Source: JAKLIH01 sp964618955
GTDB lineage: Bacteria; Patescibacteriota; Minisyncoccia; UBA6257; JAKLIH01
Reading direction: 5' to 3'
NCBI GenBank assembly: GCA_964618955.1
Contig: CAZUBO010000002.1
Location: forward strand, 5,778-69,777
Length of the DNA: 64,000 bases
Below the pieces are notes generated by a model, which saw only the letters and a program-made list of their open reading frames with translations, did not search any database and was not told where the DNA came from. Below are positions 31,575 through 41,694 of this stretch, in pieces; the stretch's first letter is position 1, and each line of letters starts with the position of its first letter. The translations under genes were made by a program, and so were the position numbers.

Positions 31575-32813
31575 ATGCAAAAACAAAGTTTTACATTAGT
31601 AGAATTAATGATAGTAATAGCAATCTTAGCAATATTATCAGCTATTGTAATTTTTGCATTAAACCCAGCCAGACTCTTTGATAACTTTAGAGATTCTAAG
31701 AGAGTAACTGATATATCTAGTATTAACAAAGCTATTGTATTCATGGAATCTTGAAATCAATCAGGTATTACTTATGGTACAACAACAAACGTATATATAT
31801 CTCTTCCTGATTCAAGTTCTACTTGTAGTTCTTATTCATTACCAACTCTTCCTACTGGATACAATTATTACTGTAGTAATCCTACAACGTATAAGAATAC
31901 TGATGGTACTGGCTGAATACCTATCAACTTTACGGTTGAAGGATCCAATAGATATCTATCAAGTTTACCTATTGATCCAGTCAATAATTCTTCTTTTTTT
32001 TATACCTACTATTCAGGAGGATCCTATGAATTAACTGCCATACTATCTAATCCCAATAAGAACTCCATTAATGATGAAGGAAGTCTTACATCAACCTTTG
32101 AGATTGGTAGTCCTAATAGAACATTTAATACTCCACTACAAAGAGATAAAGGATTAGTATTATACTATGACTTCAACGAAGTATCTGGTAATGCCCAAGA
32201 TCATTCAGGGAATGGATATACAGGAACTCTTAATGGACCAGTTAGACAGACATTAGTTGGAACTGATCAAGCAATGTACTACGATGCCAGTTCCTCAGAT
32301 TATATTTCAACTCCTTCTTTTGCAATACCTGATACTGGAGTACTTACAATAGAAGTGTGAATGAAGAGCAAACTTGATACTACACATCATCAAACAATAT
32401 TAGGCGATGCTAATCAAAACTCATCAATTAGTTATCTTTTTTTTATTAGATACGCGAATACAAATGTTTTATATTATGAATATGCTAATGGAACAGTTAT
32501 AGGCACTGTTAATTTTGCTAATTTTTTTCAAAACTTAGATGATCAATGAATCCATATAGTAGTAATTTGTGATTATTCAAATAAAACATTAAAAGCATAT
32601 AGAAATGGAATTCAGTTTGGAACTACACAAAATCTTTCGGGAACCCCACAATTTCCGTCAATTAACAGAGTAAAATATATTGGTACTTGATCGGGCTCTT
32701 CGCATAAACTAACTGATGGCTCCCTTGACGAAGTAAGAATATATAATAGAGGGTTGAGTGCCGAAGAGATAGCGGCCCAGTATACAAATACAAAATCTCA
32801 CTATGGACAATAG
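31575..32813 (+). CDS. Type IV pilin-like protein with C-terminal LamG-type domain (copy 2)
   Basis: 412 aa. Signal MQKQS|FTLVELMIVIAIL, then the same N-terminal helix and NPARLFDNFRDSKR as copy 1. The pilin half and the first part of the LamG-like domain (to about residue 260) are almost the same as copy 3. The stretch of about residues 262-320 differs strongly, and the end (QWIHIVVI...DGSLDEVRIYNRGLSAEEI) is again conserved. At 32358-32360 the Trp of its EVWMKS motif is TGA, whereas copies 1 and 3 (EAWMKS) have TGG at that place. It ends 47 bp before glyS. Confidence 0.92.
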
Positions 32814-32860
32814 CATAAAAATGTTCTAGAATATTAATACATAATAAATAAAATACAAAT

Positions 32861-34189
32861 ATGAAAGCCAAGCAAAATCAAATGGAAAAATTAGTAGCCT
32901 TTTTAAAGGATAACGGATTTATCAATCTATCATCAGAACCTTATGGTGGGTTCTCAAGTTCGTATGATTACGGCCCTTATGGAGTTGAAGTAAAAAACAA
33001 TTTGAAAAAGGCTTGATGAGATACTATGACAAAAGAATTTGATAATATTGTAGGGATTGATTCTTCAATATTAATGTCTCCTAAAGTATGAGAAGCTTCG
33101 GGACATTTAACTGCTGGCTTTGCTGATGAATTAGTTGAATGTAAAGAATGTCATAAGAGATTCAAGGCTGATGAATTAGAGAATGAAAAATGTCCAAGCT
33201 GTAAGGGGGAATTATCAGCTCCAAAGAAATTCAATGTAATGATGAAGACTTTTGTAGGACCAATCGAAGATAGTGCTAATATTGTATATTTGAGAGGAGA
33301 AGCTTGCCAGGGAATATATATGAATTTCTTATGAGCAAAGAATTCAGCTAGAATGAAAATACCTTTTGGTATTTGTCAGATTGGAAAAGCTTTTAGAAAT
33401 GAAATTACTCCTGGACCGTTTACTTTTAGAACCAGAGAATTCGAGCAAATGGATTTACAATTCTTTGTACATCCATTTGAAGCTGATAAATACTTTGAAT
33501 TCTGAAAAGAGCAAAGAATGAATTACTACTTGAAGTTAGGAATTAGTAAAGGCCATTTGCGTTTTACAGATCATCCTGAAAACAAGTTAGCTCATTATGC
33601 TAAGAAGGCTTGTGATATTGAATATTTGTTTCCTTTTGGATGAAGCGAGATAGAGGGAATACATAATAGAACTGATTGAGATTTAGGGAATCATTCTAAG
33701 GCTAGCGGAACAGACTTATCATACTTTGATCAAGAGACAAAGGAGAAGTATATGCCATACATTATCGAAACTTCTGCTGGATGTGATAGAACTTTGTTAG
33801 CATTCTTATCAGAAGCCTTTGTTGAATTCGAAAAAGGTAGAAATGAAGATTCCGAAAGTACTGAATACTTGATGAATTTGAATAAGAAATTAGCTCCAGT
33901 TAAGGTAGCTATAATGCCTTTGATGAAGAACAAAGAAGAATTGCAAAAGAAGGCTAGAGAGATATATGATAATTTAAAGTTTGAATTCAATACTAAGTTT
34001 GACGATAGTGGATCTATTGGAAAACGCTATCGTAGAATGGATGAGTTAGGAACTCCTTATTGTATTACAATTGATTTTGATACTTTGACTGATGATTGCG
34101 TTACCGTTAGAGATAGAGATACAATGAAGCAAGAAAGAATTGAAATCAAAGAATTAAAAAATTTCTTAAGAGAAAAATATGCTTACTAA
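32861..34189 (+). CDS. glyS: Glycyl-tRNA synthetase (alpha2 type)
   Basis: 442-aa class II synthetase charging tRNA-Gly. Motifs seen are [41 protein letters not shown], a C4 zinc-binding insertion CKECHKRF...CPSCKG (residues ~93-115), RPE..GiF-like [12 protein letters not shown], and class II motif 2 [10 protein letters not shown] and motif 3-like [11 protein letters not shown]. Seven Trp positions that the family conserves are TGA, making this the clearest single proof of the code. It overlaps the M16 peptidase gene by 11 bp. Confidence 0.96.
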
Positions 34190-35486
34190 ACATTTAAGTA
34201 AAATACCTGATAAATGTGAGTTTGAAAAATATGTTTTAAAAAATGGATTGGAAGTTGTTTTAATTCCGATTAAGAATGTGTTTTCAGTTGATGCAAAGTT
34301 GACAGTTCGAGTTGGGTCACAATACGAAACTAAAGAATTGAGTGGAATATCTCATTTCTTAGAGCATATGAATTTCAAGGGAACTAAAAACAAACCTAAT
34401 CATGCTTTGCTAACTAAAAGCATTGATGAGAATGGTGGATTACAAAATGCTTCTACTGGGTATGATTTTACTTCGTACTACGCACATATTGGTTTTGAAT
34501 ACTTAGAATGTATATTAGACTTCTTATCAGATATATTTGTAAATTCAATATTTCCAGAAGAAGAATTTCAAAAAGAAAAAGGAGTAGTTATTGAAGAGAT
34601 TAGAATGTATGAAGATCTTCCTAGAGTTAAAGCCGAAGAATTAATGTTAGAAGCTCTATACGGCGATCAACCTGCCGGAAGGAATATCGCTGGAACCGAA
34701 AAGAATATTTTAAATATGAATCGATCGCAGATGGTTGCTTTTTATAAAAAATATTACCATCCGAAGAATGCTACTTTGTTTGTAATGGGTAATTTTGATA
34801 ATGCTCAAACTAAAAAATTAATTAAAAAATATTTTGAATTTGAAGTTAAGACAAAAGAAATTAAATATCCTAAAGCCAAATTATTGATTGATGGACCTAA
34901 AGTTAATTCTGGAGCCAAAGACTTAAAAGAAACTCACTTTGTCTTAGGATTTAATGCTTTTAAGCCAGGGGATAAGAGAAATGCAATATTATCAGTAATT
35001 AATGGTATTTTGTCTGATGGTTTTAATAGCAGACTCTATCTAAATGTCCGAGAGAAGCTAGGTGGAGCTTACTATATCACTAGCGGGGTAGACAAGATAT
35101 TTGATAGAGGAGTTTTCTCGGTATTAGCTGGAGTAAATACAGCTAAAACAAAATTAATCTTAAGTGAAATTATTAAAGAATTAAGGATTTTGAAAAACGA
35201 ATTGGTTAAGAAGGAAGAATTAGAGAAGACAAAGAATCGTATTGTAGGATCAATTCTAATGTCATTAGACGATCCTTATACTATTGCGGAACCAGCTTAC
35301 GAAGCTATAACTTTTATGACTAAAGTAGAGACTTTCAAACAATACATTGATGCTATTATGAAGGTTACTGATAAAGATATCATGAAGATTAGTAAAGAAT
35401 TGTTTAATGTGGAAAATATTAAGATGGGAGTAGTATCGAAAAAACAGGATGCTAAAGAGTTGAAGGATATAATCAAAACAATTTAA
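34179..35486 (+). CDS. M16 family zinc metallopeptidase (insulinase/processing-peptidase type)
   Basis: 435 aa with the inverted zinc motif HFLEH (H59, E62, H63 in ISHFLEHMNFKGT) and a downstream Glu in EEIRMYEDLPR, the third ligand. The second, inactive half carries the family's NSRLYLNVREKLGGAYYIT segment. The length fits a single-chain bacterial M16B protein. No signal peptide is visible. M16 genes next to translation genes are common in CPR and firmicutes. Its natural substrate is unknown. It has no TGA codons. Confidence 0.92.
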   Translation: MLTKHLSKIPDKCEFEKYVLKNGLEVVLIPIKNVFSVDAKLTVRVGSQYETKELSGISHFLEHMNFKGTKNKPNHALLTKSIDENGGLQNASTGYDFTSYYAHIGFEYLECILDFLSDIFVNSIFPEEEFQKEKGVVIEEIRMYEDLPRVKAEELMLEALYGDQPAGRNIAGTEKNILNMNRSQMVAFYKKYYHPKNATLFVMGNFDNAQTKKLIKKYFEFEVKTKEIKYPKAKLLIDGPKVNSGAKDLKETHFVLGFNAFKPGDKRNAILSVINGILSDGFNSRLYLNVREKLGGAYYITSGVDKIFDRGVFSVLAGVNTAKTKLILSEIIKELRILKNELVKKEELEKTKNRIVGSILMSLDDPYTIAEPAYEAITFMTKVETFKQYIDAIMKVTDKDIMKISKELFNVENIKMGVVSKKQDAKELKDIIKTI

Positions 35487-35508
35487 TAATTCTTTTAAAT
35501 TAAAAACT

Positions 35509-36537
35509 ATGGAAAGAGAAATACATATTTCTTTTAAAAGCTTATGAAGAATCTGCTTTGTCGGATTGATGGTTTTTGGATTAATATATTTTAGACAAAT
35601 TCTATTGATGTTCATGGCGTCTTTAATTCTATCAGCTTCAATGGAGAATATTATTAATTGGTTTGAATCTAAAAAAATCCCCAGAATATTTTCAGCTATT
35701 TCAGTATATATTTTATTAATTTTTATAATTGTTGGTTTGGTATATATTATCTTTCCACCTTTGTTTCAAAACATATTAAGCTTGACTGGAGAATTGCCAA
35801 CAATGCTAAAATCTAGTACCACTTCAAGATTTTTTAAGAATTATTTACCGTTTATTAATAACAAGAGTTTATTGACTAATGCTTTTACGACTGATAATAC
35901 TTTTAGTTACGTCGGGAATTTAGTTAAGAATTTATCAAGAATTGTTTTAGGATTATCTAATTTCTTCTTAATCATCTTAGTAGCTTTTTATTTGTCTTTG
36001 GAGAGAAGATGATTTAAGAATATGCTAGAGATGTTCTTGCCTCAGACTTACAAAAAGTATTTTATTAGATTATGGGAGAAGGCAGAAAACAAGATGGTAT
36101 TCTGACTATATAGCCAGATTGCTTTGAGCATGTTTCTAACTAGTATGGCTATAATTATCTTCTATATCATGGATATCCCATATCCATTATTATCAGCTAT
36201 TATCTTAGGGTTATTTGATTTTGTACCTTTTATTGGACCAATAATTGCTACAGTTGTTATTGTATTTATTAATATGGATGGGGTTACTAAGTCAGGGATA
36301 CTATTAGCAGTATGTTTAGGATTACAATATATCCAAAATATTTTTGGACCATATATTAGAAGCAAATTCTTGAAAGTTGATCCAATAGTTACTTTATTTT
36401 TTATTGCTATCTTTGGAAAGTTTGGTGGGGCTTTAGGGGTATTTGTCGCTATTCCGTTATCAACAACTATTGTTGAATTTTTGAAGGATTTAACTAATGA
36501 AAAGATTTGCGATGAGAGATTTAAAAAATTAATATAA
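35509..36537 (+). CDS. AI-2E family (PerM-like) membrane transporter
   Basis: 342 aa, about seven to eight membrane helices, with the family's C-terminal signature: PYPLLSAIILGLFDFVPFIGPIIATVVIV and later VDPIVTLFFIAIFGKFGGALGVFVAIPL. Described relatives export autoinducer-2-like molecules or ions, but substrates are mostly unknown. TGA-coded Trp occur near the start (SLWRICF) and mid-protein (ERRWFKN). It is 34 bp before pilin copy 3. Confidence 0.9.
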
Positions 36538-36571
36538 TATGCTAGAATATATTAAAATTAAGAATTAAATA

Positions 36572-37810
36572 ATGCAAAAGAAAAGTTTCACATTAGTAGA
36601 ATTAATGATAGTAATAGCAATCTTAGCAATATTATCAGCTATTGTAATTTTTGCATTAAACCCAGCCAGACTCTTTGATAACTTTAGAGATAGTAGAAGA
36701 GTAACTGATATATCTAGTATTAACAAAGCTATTGTCTTCATGGAATCTTGAAATCAATCAGGTATTACTTATGGTACATCAACAAACGTGTATATCTCTC
36801 TTCCTGATTCAAGTTCAACTTGTTCAACATATTCATTACCAACTCTTCCTACTGGATACAATTATTACTGTAGTAGTCCTACAACATATAAGAATACTGA
36901 CGGTACTGGCTGAATACCTATCAACTTTACAGTTGTTGGATCCAATAGATATCTATCAAGTCTTCCTATTGATCCAGTCAATAACAATTCTTTCTTCTAT
37001 ACCTACTATTCAGGAGGATCCTATGAATTAACTGCCATCCTTTCAAATCCCAATAAGAACTCCATTAATGATGAAGGAAGTCTTACATCAACCTTTGAGA
37101 TTGGTAGTCCTAATAGAACATTTAATACTCCACTACAAAGAGATAAAGGATTAGTATTATACTATGACTTCAACGAAGTATCTGGTAATGCCCAAGATCA
37201 TTCAGGGAATGGATATACAGGAACTCTTAATGGACCAGTTAGACAGACATTAGTTGGAACTGATCAAGCAATGTACTATGATGCTTCTGCCAGCGACTAT
37301 ATCTCAACTCCTTCTTTTGCAATACCTGATACAGGAATACTGACGGTAGAGGCGTGGATGAAGAGTAAAATACAAGCTTCCATTTATCAATCAATAATAA
37401 GTGATTATAATGAAAATCCTACAATAGGTTTTTTATGAATATTTAGAGCTATAAATTCAGATAACATTGTTATAGAATATTCCAATGGTACTATAAGCAC
37501 TTCTACGGGTTATTCCAATTTTTTTCAAAATCTTGATAACCAATGGATCCATATAGTAATAGTTTCTGATTATACCACTAAAACAATGAAAGCATATAGA
37601 AATGGAGTTCAATTTGGGAATACTATAAGTCTTACGGGTATTCCACAATTTCCCTCAACCAACAAGGCAAAATTTATGGGATCTTATGATCTTACAAGAC
37701 ACAAACTCACCGACGGTTCCCTTGATGAAGTAAGAATATATAATAGAGGGTTGAGTGCGGAGGAGATAAGTGCTCAATATACAAATACAAAGTCTCGCTA
37801 CGGACAATAA
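36572..37810 (+). CDS. Type IV pilin-like protein with C-terminal LamG-type domain (copy 3)
   Basis: 412 aa. Signal MQKKS|FTLVELMIVIAIL. Pilin half and LamG start closely match copy 2; a different patch covers residues ~262-325 (SKIQASIYQSIISDYNENP), and the C-terminus returns to the common sequence (DGSLDEVRIYNRGLSAEEISAQY). The Trp of QWIHIV is TGG here and TGA in copies 1 and 2. It lies directly before metG (24 bp), as copy 2 lies before glyS. Confidence 0.92.
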
Positions 37811-37834
37811 TTAAATAATTAATAAATATACATC

Positions 37835-39334
37835 ATGAATAAGAAACTATTTGTAACATGTGCGTTACCATACATCAATGCTGAACCTCATTTAGGTCAT
37901 GTGTTTGAATTTATTCAAGCTGATTGTTTTGTAAGATTCCATAAGATAATAGTGGATGAGGTATATTTTACAGCTGGGACGGATGAAAACAGCTTGAAGA
38001 ATATCATTGCTAGCAAAGAAAATGGGGTTAGTATTAAAGACTGATTAGATCAGAAGTCAAATTCATTTTTGAAGTTGAAAGATGATTTTAAAATATCTTT
38101 TGATGATTTCATTCGAACTTCAGAAGAGAGACATCACTTAGGAGCTCAGAAGCTCTGAAGCGCTATGGACAAGAATGATATTATCAAGAAGAATTATGAA
38201 GGGCTATATTGTGTTGGATGCGAAACATTCTATACGGAAGACGAATTAGTTGATGGCTTATGCCCAGAGCATAAGAAAGCACCAGAAAAGATTACGGAAG
38301 AGAATTACTTTTTTGTATTGAAGAATTACCAAAAGTTTTTAATTGATAAGATTGAGAAGAATGAATGAAAGATTATGCCAGAAAGTCGTAAGAATGAAAT
38401 GCTAAGTTTTATTAAAGGAGATCTATTTGATGTGAGTGTCACTAGAAGTAAAAAGAGAAGTGAAGGATTGGGAATTGAAATACCAGAAGATAAAGACCAA
38501 GTATTATGAGTTTGAATCGATGCATTATCAAACTACATTAATGTTTTGAATTATGGATTAGAAGATACTTCTTTATTTGAAGAATGATGAAATAAGAGTG
38601 ACGAGATATGGCATTTCTTAGGTAAGGGAATTTTAAGATTCCATGCAGCTTTTTGACCAGCATTCCTAGAATCAGCTCAGGTTAGAATCCCAACTCATTT
38701 ATTCTGTCATGGATATATTACTTTGAATAATGAGAAGATGTCTAAGTCTTTAGGGAATAGTTTAAATCCAAGAGATTTATTAGTTAAATATCCGGTGGAT
38801 TCAATACGATATTATTTAATGAAGGATATTCCTTCAGGAGATGATGGAGATTTTAATGAAGTTAATTTGACTAATAGACATAACAATGAATTATGTGCTT
38901 CTTGAGGGAATTTGGTTTCTAGAGTATTAGCTTTAGGAGAACAATACCAAAAGCCAATAAAGTTGAATTCTAATGAATTGAAATCTGAAATTGAAGTTGC
39001 AATTAAGAATTATACTGAATGTTTTTCGAATGTAAAGATTAATGACGTTGTGAGTGTTTGTTTTGATTTGATTGCCAAAATCAATAAATACATTAGTGAA
39101 CAAAAGCCTTGATCATTGATAACTAGTTCTGAATCTGACTTTGAAAGAATAATTTCAAGTTCTTTATATGGCGTTATATATGCTAATATGCTATTATCAG
39201 CCATAATGCCAGATAGTAGTTCAAAGATATTTGATACTCTAGGAATAGAAGCTAAGAATTTGAAAGACTTAGAATCAATTAATGGTAGAGAATTCAATCT
39301 TAAAAAACCAGAGAATTTATTTAATAGAATTTAA
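37835..39334 (+). CDS. metG: Methionyl-tRNA synthetase
   Basis: 499-aa class I synthetase. The HIGH motif is HLGH (NAEPHLGHVFEFIQAD) and the KMSKS loop is EKMSKSLGNSLNP near residue 300. A zinc-knuckle region shows CVGCETFY...CPEH. No C-terminal tRNA-binding (EMAP) domain follows, so it is a short form. TGA-coded Trp are abundant (VLWVWIDALSNYI, FWPAFLESA, LTNRH...ASWGNLV), all at family-conserved Trp sites. It is followed after 1 bp by smpB. Confidence 0.95.
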
Positions 39335-39335
39335 T

Positions 39336-39779
39336 ATGTCTAACGTATTAGCTAGTAATAAAAAAGCATTCTTTGATTATGAAATTAAAGATATAGTTGA
39401 AGCAGGGATTGTTTTAAAAGGGTATGAAGTAAAGGCAGTGAAGCAATCACATATGAGCTTGAATGGTGCTTATGCAACTTTTCATAGTAACGAATTGTTT
39501 TTAATTAATACAACAATATCAGAATACCAAGTAAAGAATCAACCAAAGACTTATGACAAGACGGGAAGTCATAAGTTATTATTGAAGAAATCAGAATTAG
39601 AAATGCTGATTAGACAAATGAAAGAAAAAAGAATGGTACTAGTTCCAACTAAAGTGTATTTGAAAAACAATTTAGTGAAAGTTGAGATTGGAATTGGTAG
39701 ACCTAAAAAACAATATGACAAGAGAGCGGTTATCAAAGAAAGGGAAGGTAAAAGATCAATTAAAAAAGACCTGTATTAA
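39336..39779 (+). CDS. smpB: SsrA-binding protein SmpB
   Basis: 147 aa, binds tmRNA for trans-translation rescue of stalled ribosomes. Family motifs are FFDYEIKDIVEAGIVLKGYEVKAVK, SLNGAYA, GSHKLLLKKSE and VKVEIGIGRPKKQYDKR with a basic C-terminal tail. The start at 39336 (1 bp after metG) fits the family better than a longer in-frame form from 39282. No tmRNA gene is seen in this window. Confidence 0.95.
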   Translation: MSNVLASNKKAFFDYEIKDIVEAGIVLKGYEVKAVKQSHMSLNGAYATFHSNELFLINTTISEYQVKNQPKTYDKTGSHKLLLKKSELEMLIRQMKEKRMVLVPTKVYLKNNLVKVEIGIGRPKKQYDKRAVIKEREGKRSIKKDLY

Positions 39780-39806
39780 TAGCCTTTAAATTCTTACCAT
39801 TCTTCG

Positions 39807-39892
39807 ATTTTAGTACCATAAAAAGCCAGGCGGTATTGACATTTTTAGCGTTTGGTGCTAAAATCAACTTAATAGTTAATTTTAGTACTATG
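39807..39892 (+). promoter_or_regulatory. Promoter with overlapping inverted-repeat operator (DUF4143 gene)
   Basis: TTGACA (39836-39841), 17 bp, TAAAAT (39859-39864). Between them lies TTTTAGC-7 nt-GCTAAAA (39843-39849 / 39857-39863), an inverted repeat placed exactly where a repressor would block polymerase. ATTTTAGTAC (39811-39820) and AATTTTAGTACT (39878-39889) are further copies of the same motif upstream and downstream. The same layout precedes the NYN gene at 55.9 kb. Confidence 0.75.
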
Positions 39893-41116
39893 AATAAATA
39901 TATACCAAGAAAGCTAGAGGGAGAGATAAATAAATATATTGATGGGCCAGAAATTGTTGCTGTTGTTGGCCCTAGGCAATGTGGTAAAACAACTATGTTA
40001 AGGCACATAGCTGAGCGTTTAGACAATAGTACATTCTTGAGTTTTGAAGACCACGAAGTACTAGAGCTATTTGAAACGAACATTAAGCAATTTGCAAAAT
40101 TATACACAGATAAATACAAGTATGTTTTTATCGACGAATTTCAGTATTCAAAAATCGGTGGCAAACAATTAAAGTTTTTATACGATTTACATCATACTAA
40201 AATTTTTATTTCTGGATCTTCGGCAATTGATTTAACAATTAACGCGGTAAAATATTTGGTTGGACGAGTACTAATCATGAGTTTATATCCTTTAGATTTT
40301 ATTGAATTTATAGGCTATAAGGATAAGAAATATCAGAAGTATATAGTTGATAGTCAATCTCTTCTCTTTAGCTCTGAAAATATCAAAATAAATGAAGGGT
40401 GACACAAAAAGCTAATGTCTCTGTATGAAGAGTATATTATATTTGGTGGCTATCCACGGATTGTTCTAGAGAACGACAATCAAATAAAAATAAAAAAATT
40501 AAAAGACATCTATAATACCTATTTTTTAAGAGATGTTAAGGATTTTTTGGGTCTTACTAGCAACTATAAGCTTTCTAAATTAATAAAACTATTAGCATTA
40601 CAGATAGGTAAAACGGTAGATTATAATCAACTAGCTAGCCAAACAGGGTTTAGTCATGCTTCTGTTAAAAAATATATGAATTTCTTAGAGCAAACTTTTA
40701 TCTGCAATCTCATTACCCCTTATTACACTAATAAAATCTCCGAGATTGTCAAGAATCCTAGAGTATACTTCTTGGATACGGGGTTAAGGAATCATATAGC
40801 CGGAGATTTTAATGTAATAGGGGAGCGGCTAGATTCAGGATTTTTTCTAGAAAACGCAGTATATCAGCAAATTATTAAGAAAGGGATTGTTCCTCAATAC
40901 TGACGCACAAAAAAACAATTAGAGATGGATTTTGTATTAGAAATTAACAGGCGCAATATTCTGGCGTTAGAAGTCAAAAAGACACTCCATAACATTAATT
41001 GGGATTCTATTAAGTTTTTCCAGGAAAAATACCCAAACATTGACATTAAATTAATGTATTGGGAGAAGAAAAACGATAAGTTACAAATTCCACATTATCC
41101 TATATATTTTGCTTAA
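39890..41116 (+). CDS. AAA ATPase of the DUF4143 family
   Basis: 408 aa. The N-terminal P-loop ATPase (Walker A GPRQCGKT, residues 27-34; Walker B YVFIDEFQYS; sensor ISGSSAID) is followed by a winged-helix-like part (LASQTGFSHASVKKYMNFLEQTF). The C-terminal DUF4143 nuclease-like part includes YWRTKKQLEMDFVLEI and LALEVKK, whose E...ExK resembles a PD-(D/E)xK core. Trp in INEGWHK and QYWRTKK are TGA. These proteins are widespread accessory genes of unknown role, often patchily distributed. It is monocistronic behind its own operator-promoter. Acquisition is plausible, but codon use includes TGA-Trp, so it has adapted. Confidence 0.9.
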
Positions 41117-41213
41117 TATTTTGCTCTTGGATAACAATAAATCAAGCCCTGTTTTAGCGTTCTCTCGATTGGACATTTAAAAAACATTCGATAACGACAT
41201 GGTCTCCCCGGAC

Positions 41214-41242
41214 TTGCGTTTTGGAAAGAAATGTGATAAAGT
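41214..41242 (+). promoter_or_regulatory. Promoter of rpsO-pnp
   Basis: TTGCGT (41214-41219), 17 bp and TAAAGT (41237-41242), 37 bp before the rpsO start. Confidence 0.55.
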
Positions 41243-41279
41243 AGGATTAATTAAAACAAAGATACTAACTATTGAAAAT

Positions 41280-41540
41280 ATGACAAAAACAGACACAAAA
41301 GCTAAAATAATTACTAAAGTTAAGGTACATGCCAAAGATACTGGCTCTCCAGAAGTACAAATTGCCTTACTTCAAAACAATATTGATAACTTATCTTCTC
41401 ACTTGAAGAAGCATTCTAAAGATGTAGATGCCAAGAGAGGATTATTAGAAATTGTTGCTAAGAGAAGAAAACTACTTAACTATTTAGAGAAGAAATCAAA
41501 GAAGAGATTTAATGCTTTAAATAAGTTGATTAAAGCTTAA
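41280..41540 (+). CDS. rpsO: Ribosomal protein S15
   Basis: 86-aa 30S protein binding the central domain of 16S rRNA. The family motif HAKDTGSPEVQIALL and the basic tail KKSKKRFNALNKLIKA are clear. The start 41280 gives the family length; the frame is open further upstream through the promoter. It is followed by a terminator-like hairpin and then pnp, the widely conserved rpsO-pnp order. Confidence 0.95.
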   Translation: MTKTDTKAKIITKVKVHAKDTGSPEVQIALLQNNIDNLSSHLKKHSKDVDAKRGLLEIVAKRRKLLNYLEKKSKKRFNALNKLIKA

Positions 41541-41548
41541 GACCAAAC

Positions 41549-41572
41549 AAAGAACATTTTTGTTCTTTTTTT
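41549..41572 (+). terminator. Terminator/attenuator between rpsO and pnp
   Basis: Stem AAAGAACA / TGTTCTTT with a four-T loop and a T7 tail. Some transcripts must read through if pnp has no own promoter. Confidence 0.75.
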
Positions 41573-41603
41573 GGTGGTTAGTAATTAACAAATTAATAAA
41601 AAT

Positions 41604-41683
41604 ACCCTGAGTGGTAACTAATCATATTTGTTTTATTTGAAAGTTGTTTTAACTAAAACAAATATGGTTAATGCTTGGGGTTA
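41604..41683 (+). promoter_or_regulatory. Extended RNA stem-loop in the pnp leader
   Basis: Inner arms of 17 nt (41619-41635 / 41654-41670) pair completely with one G-U, with an 18-nt loop. A second 7-bp helix (CCCUGAG 41605-41611 / CUUGGGG 41674-41680) continues the rod across a 7/3 internal loop. It ends 12 bp before the pnp start. Its position resembles the pnp leader hairpin of enteric bacteria, cut by RNase III and used for autoregulation; that function is inferred here. Confidence 0.75.
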
Positions 41684-41694
41684 AAAAATATATT

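Noticed and set aside
27037..37810. Pilin repeats as insertion sequences or transposons
   Set aside because: The repeated units are complete pilin genes; no transposase, terminal inverted repeats or target duplications are visible at the borders.
39836..39889. Upstream extension of the DUF4143 protein from 39836
   Set aside because: That part covers the TTGACA/TAAAAT promoter and its operator; ATG 39890 gives the family-type N-terminus.
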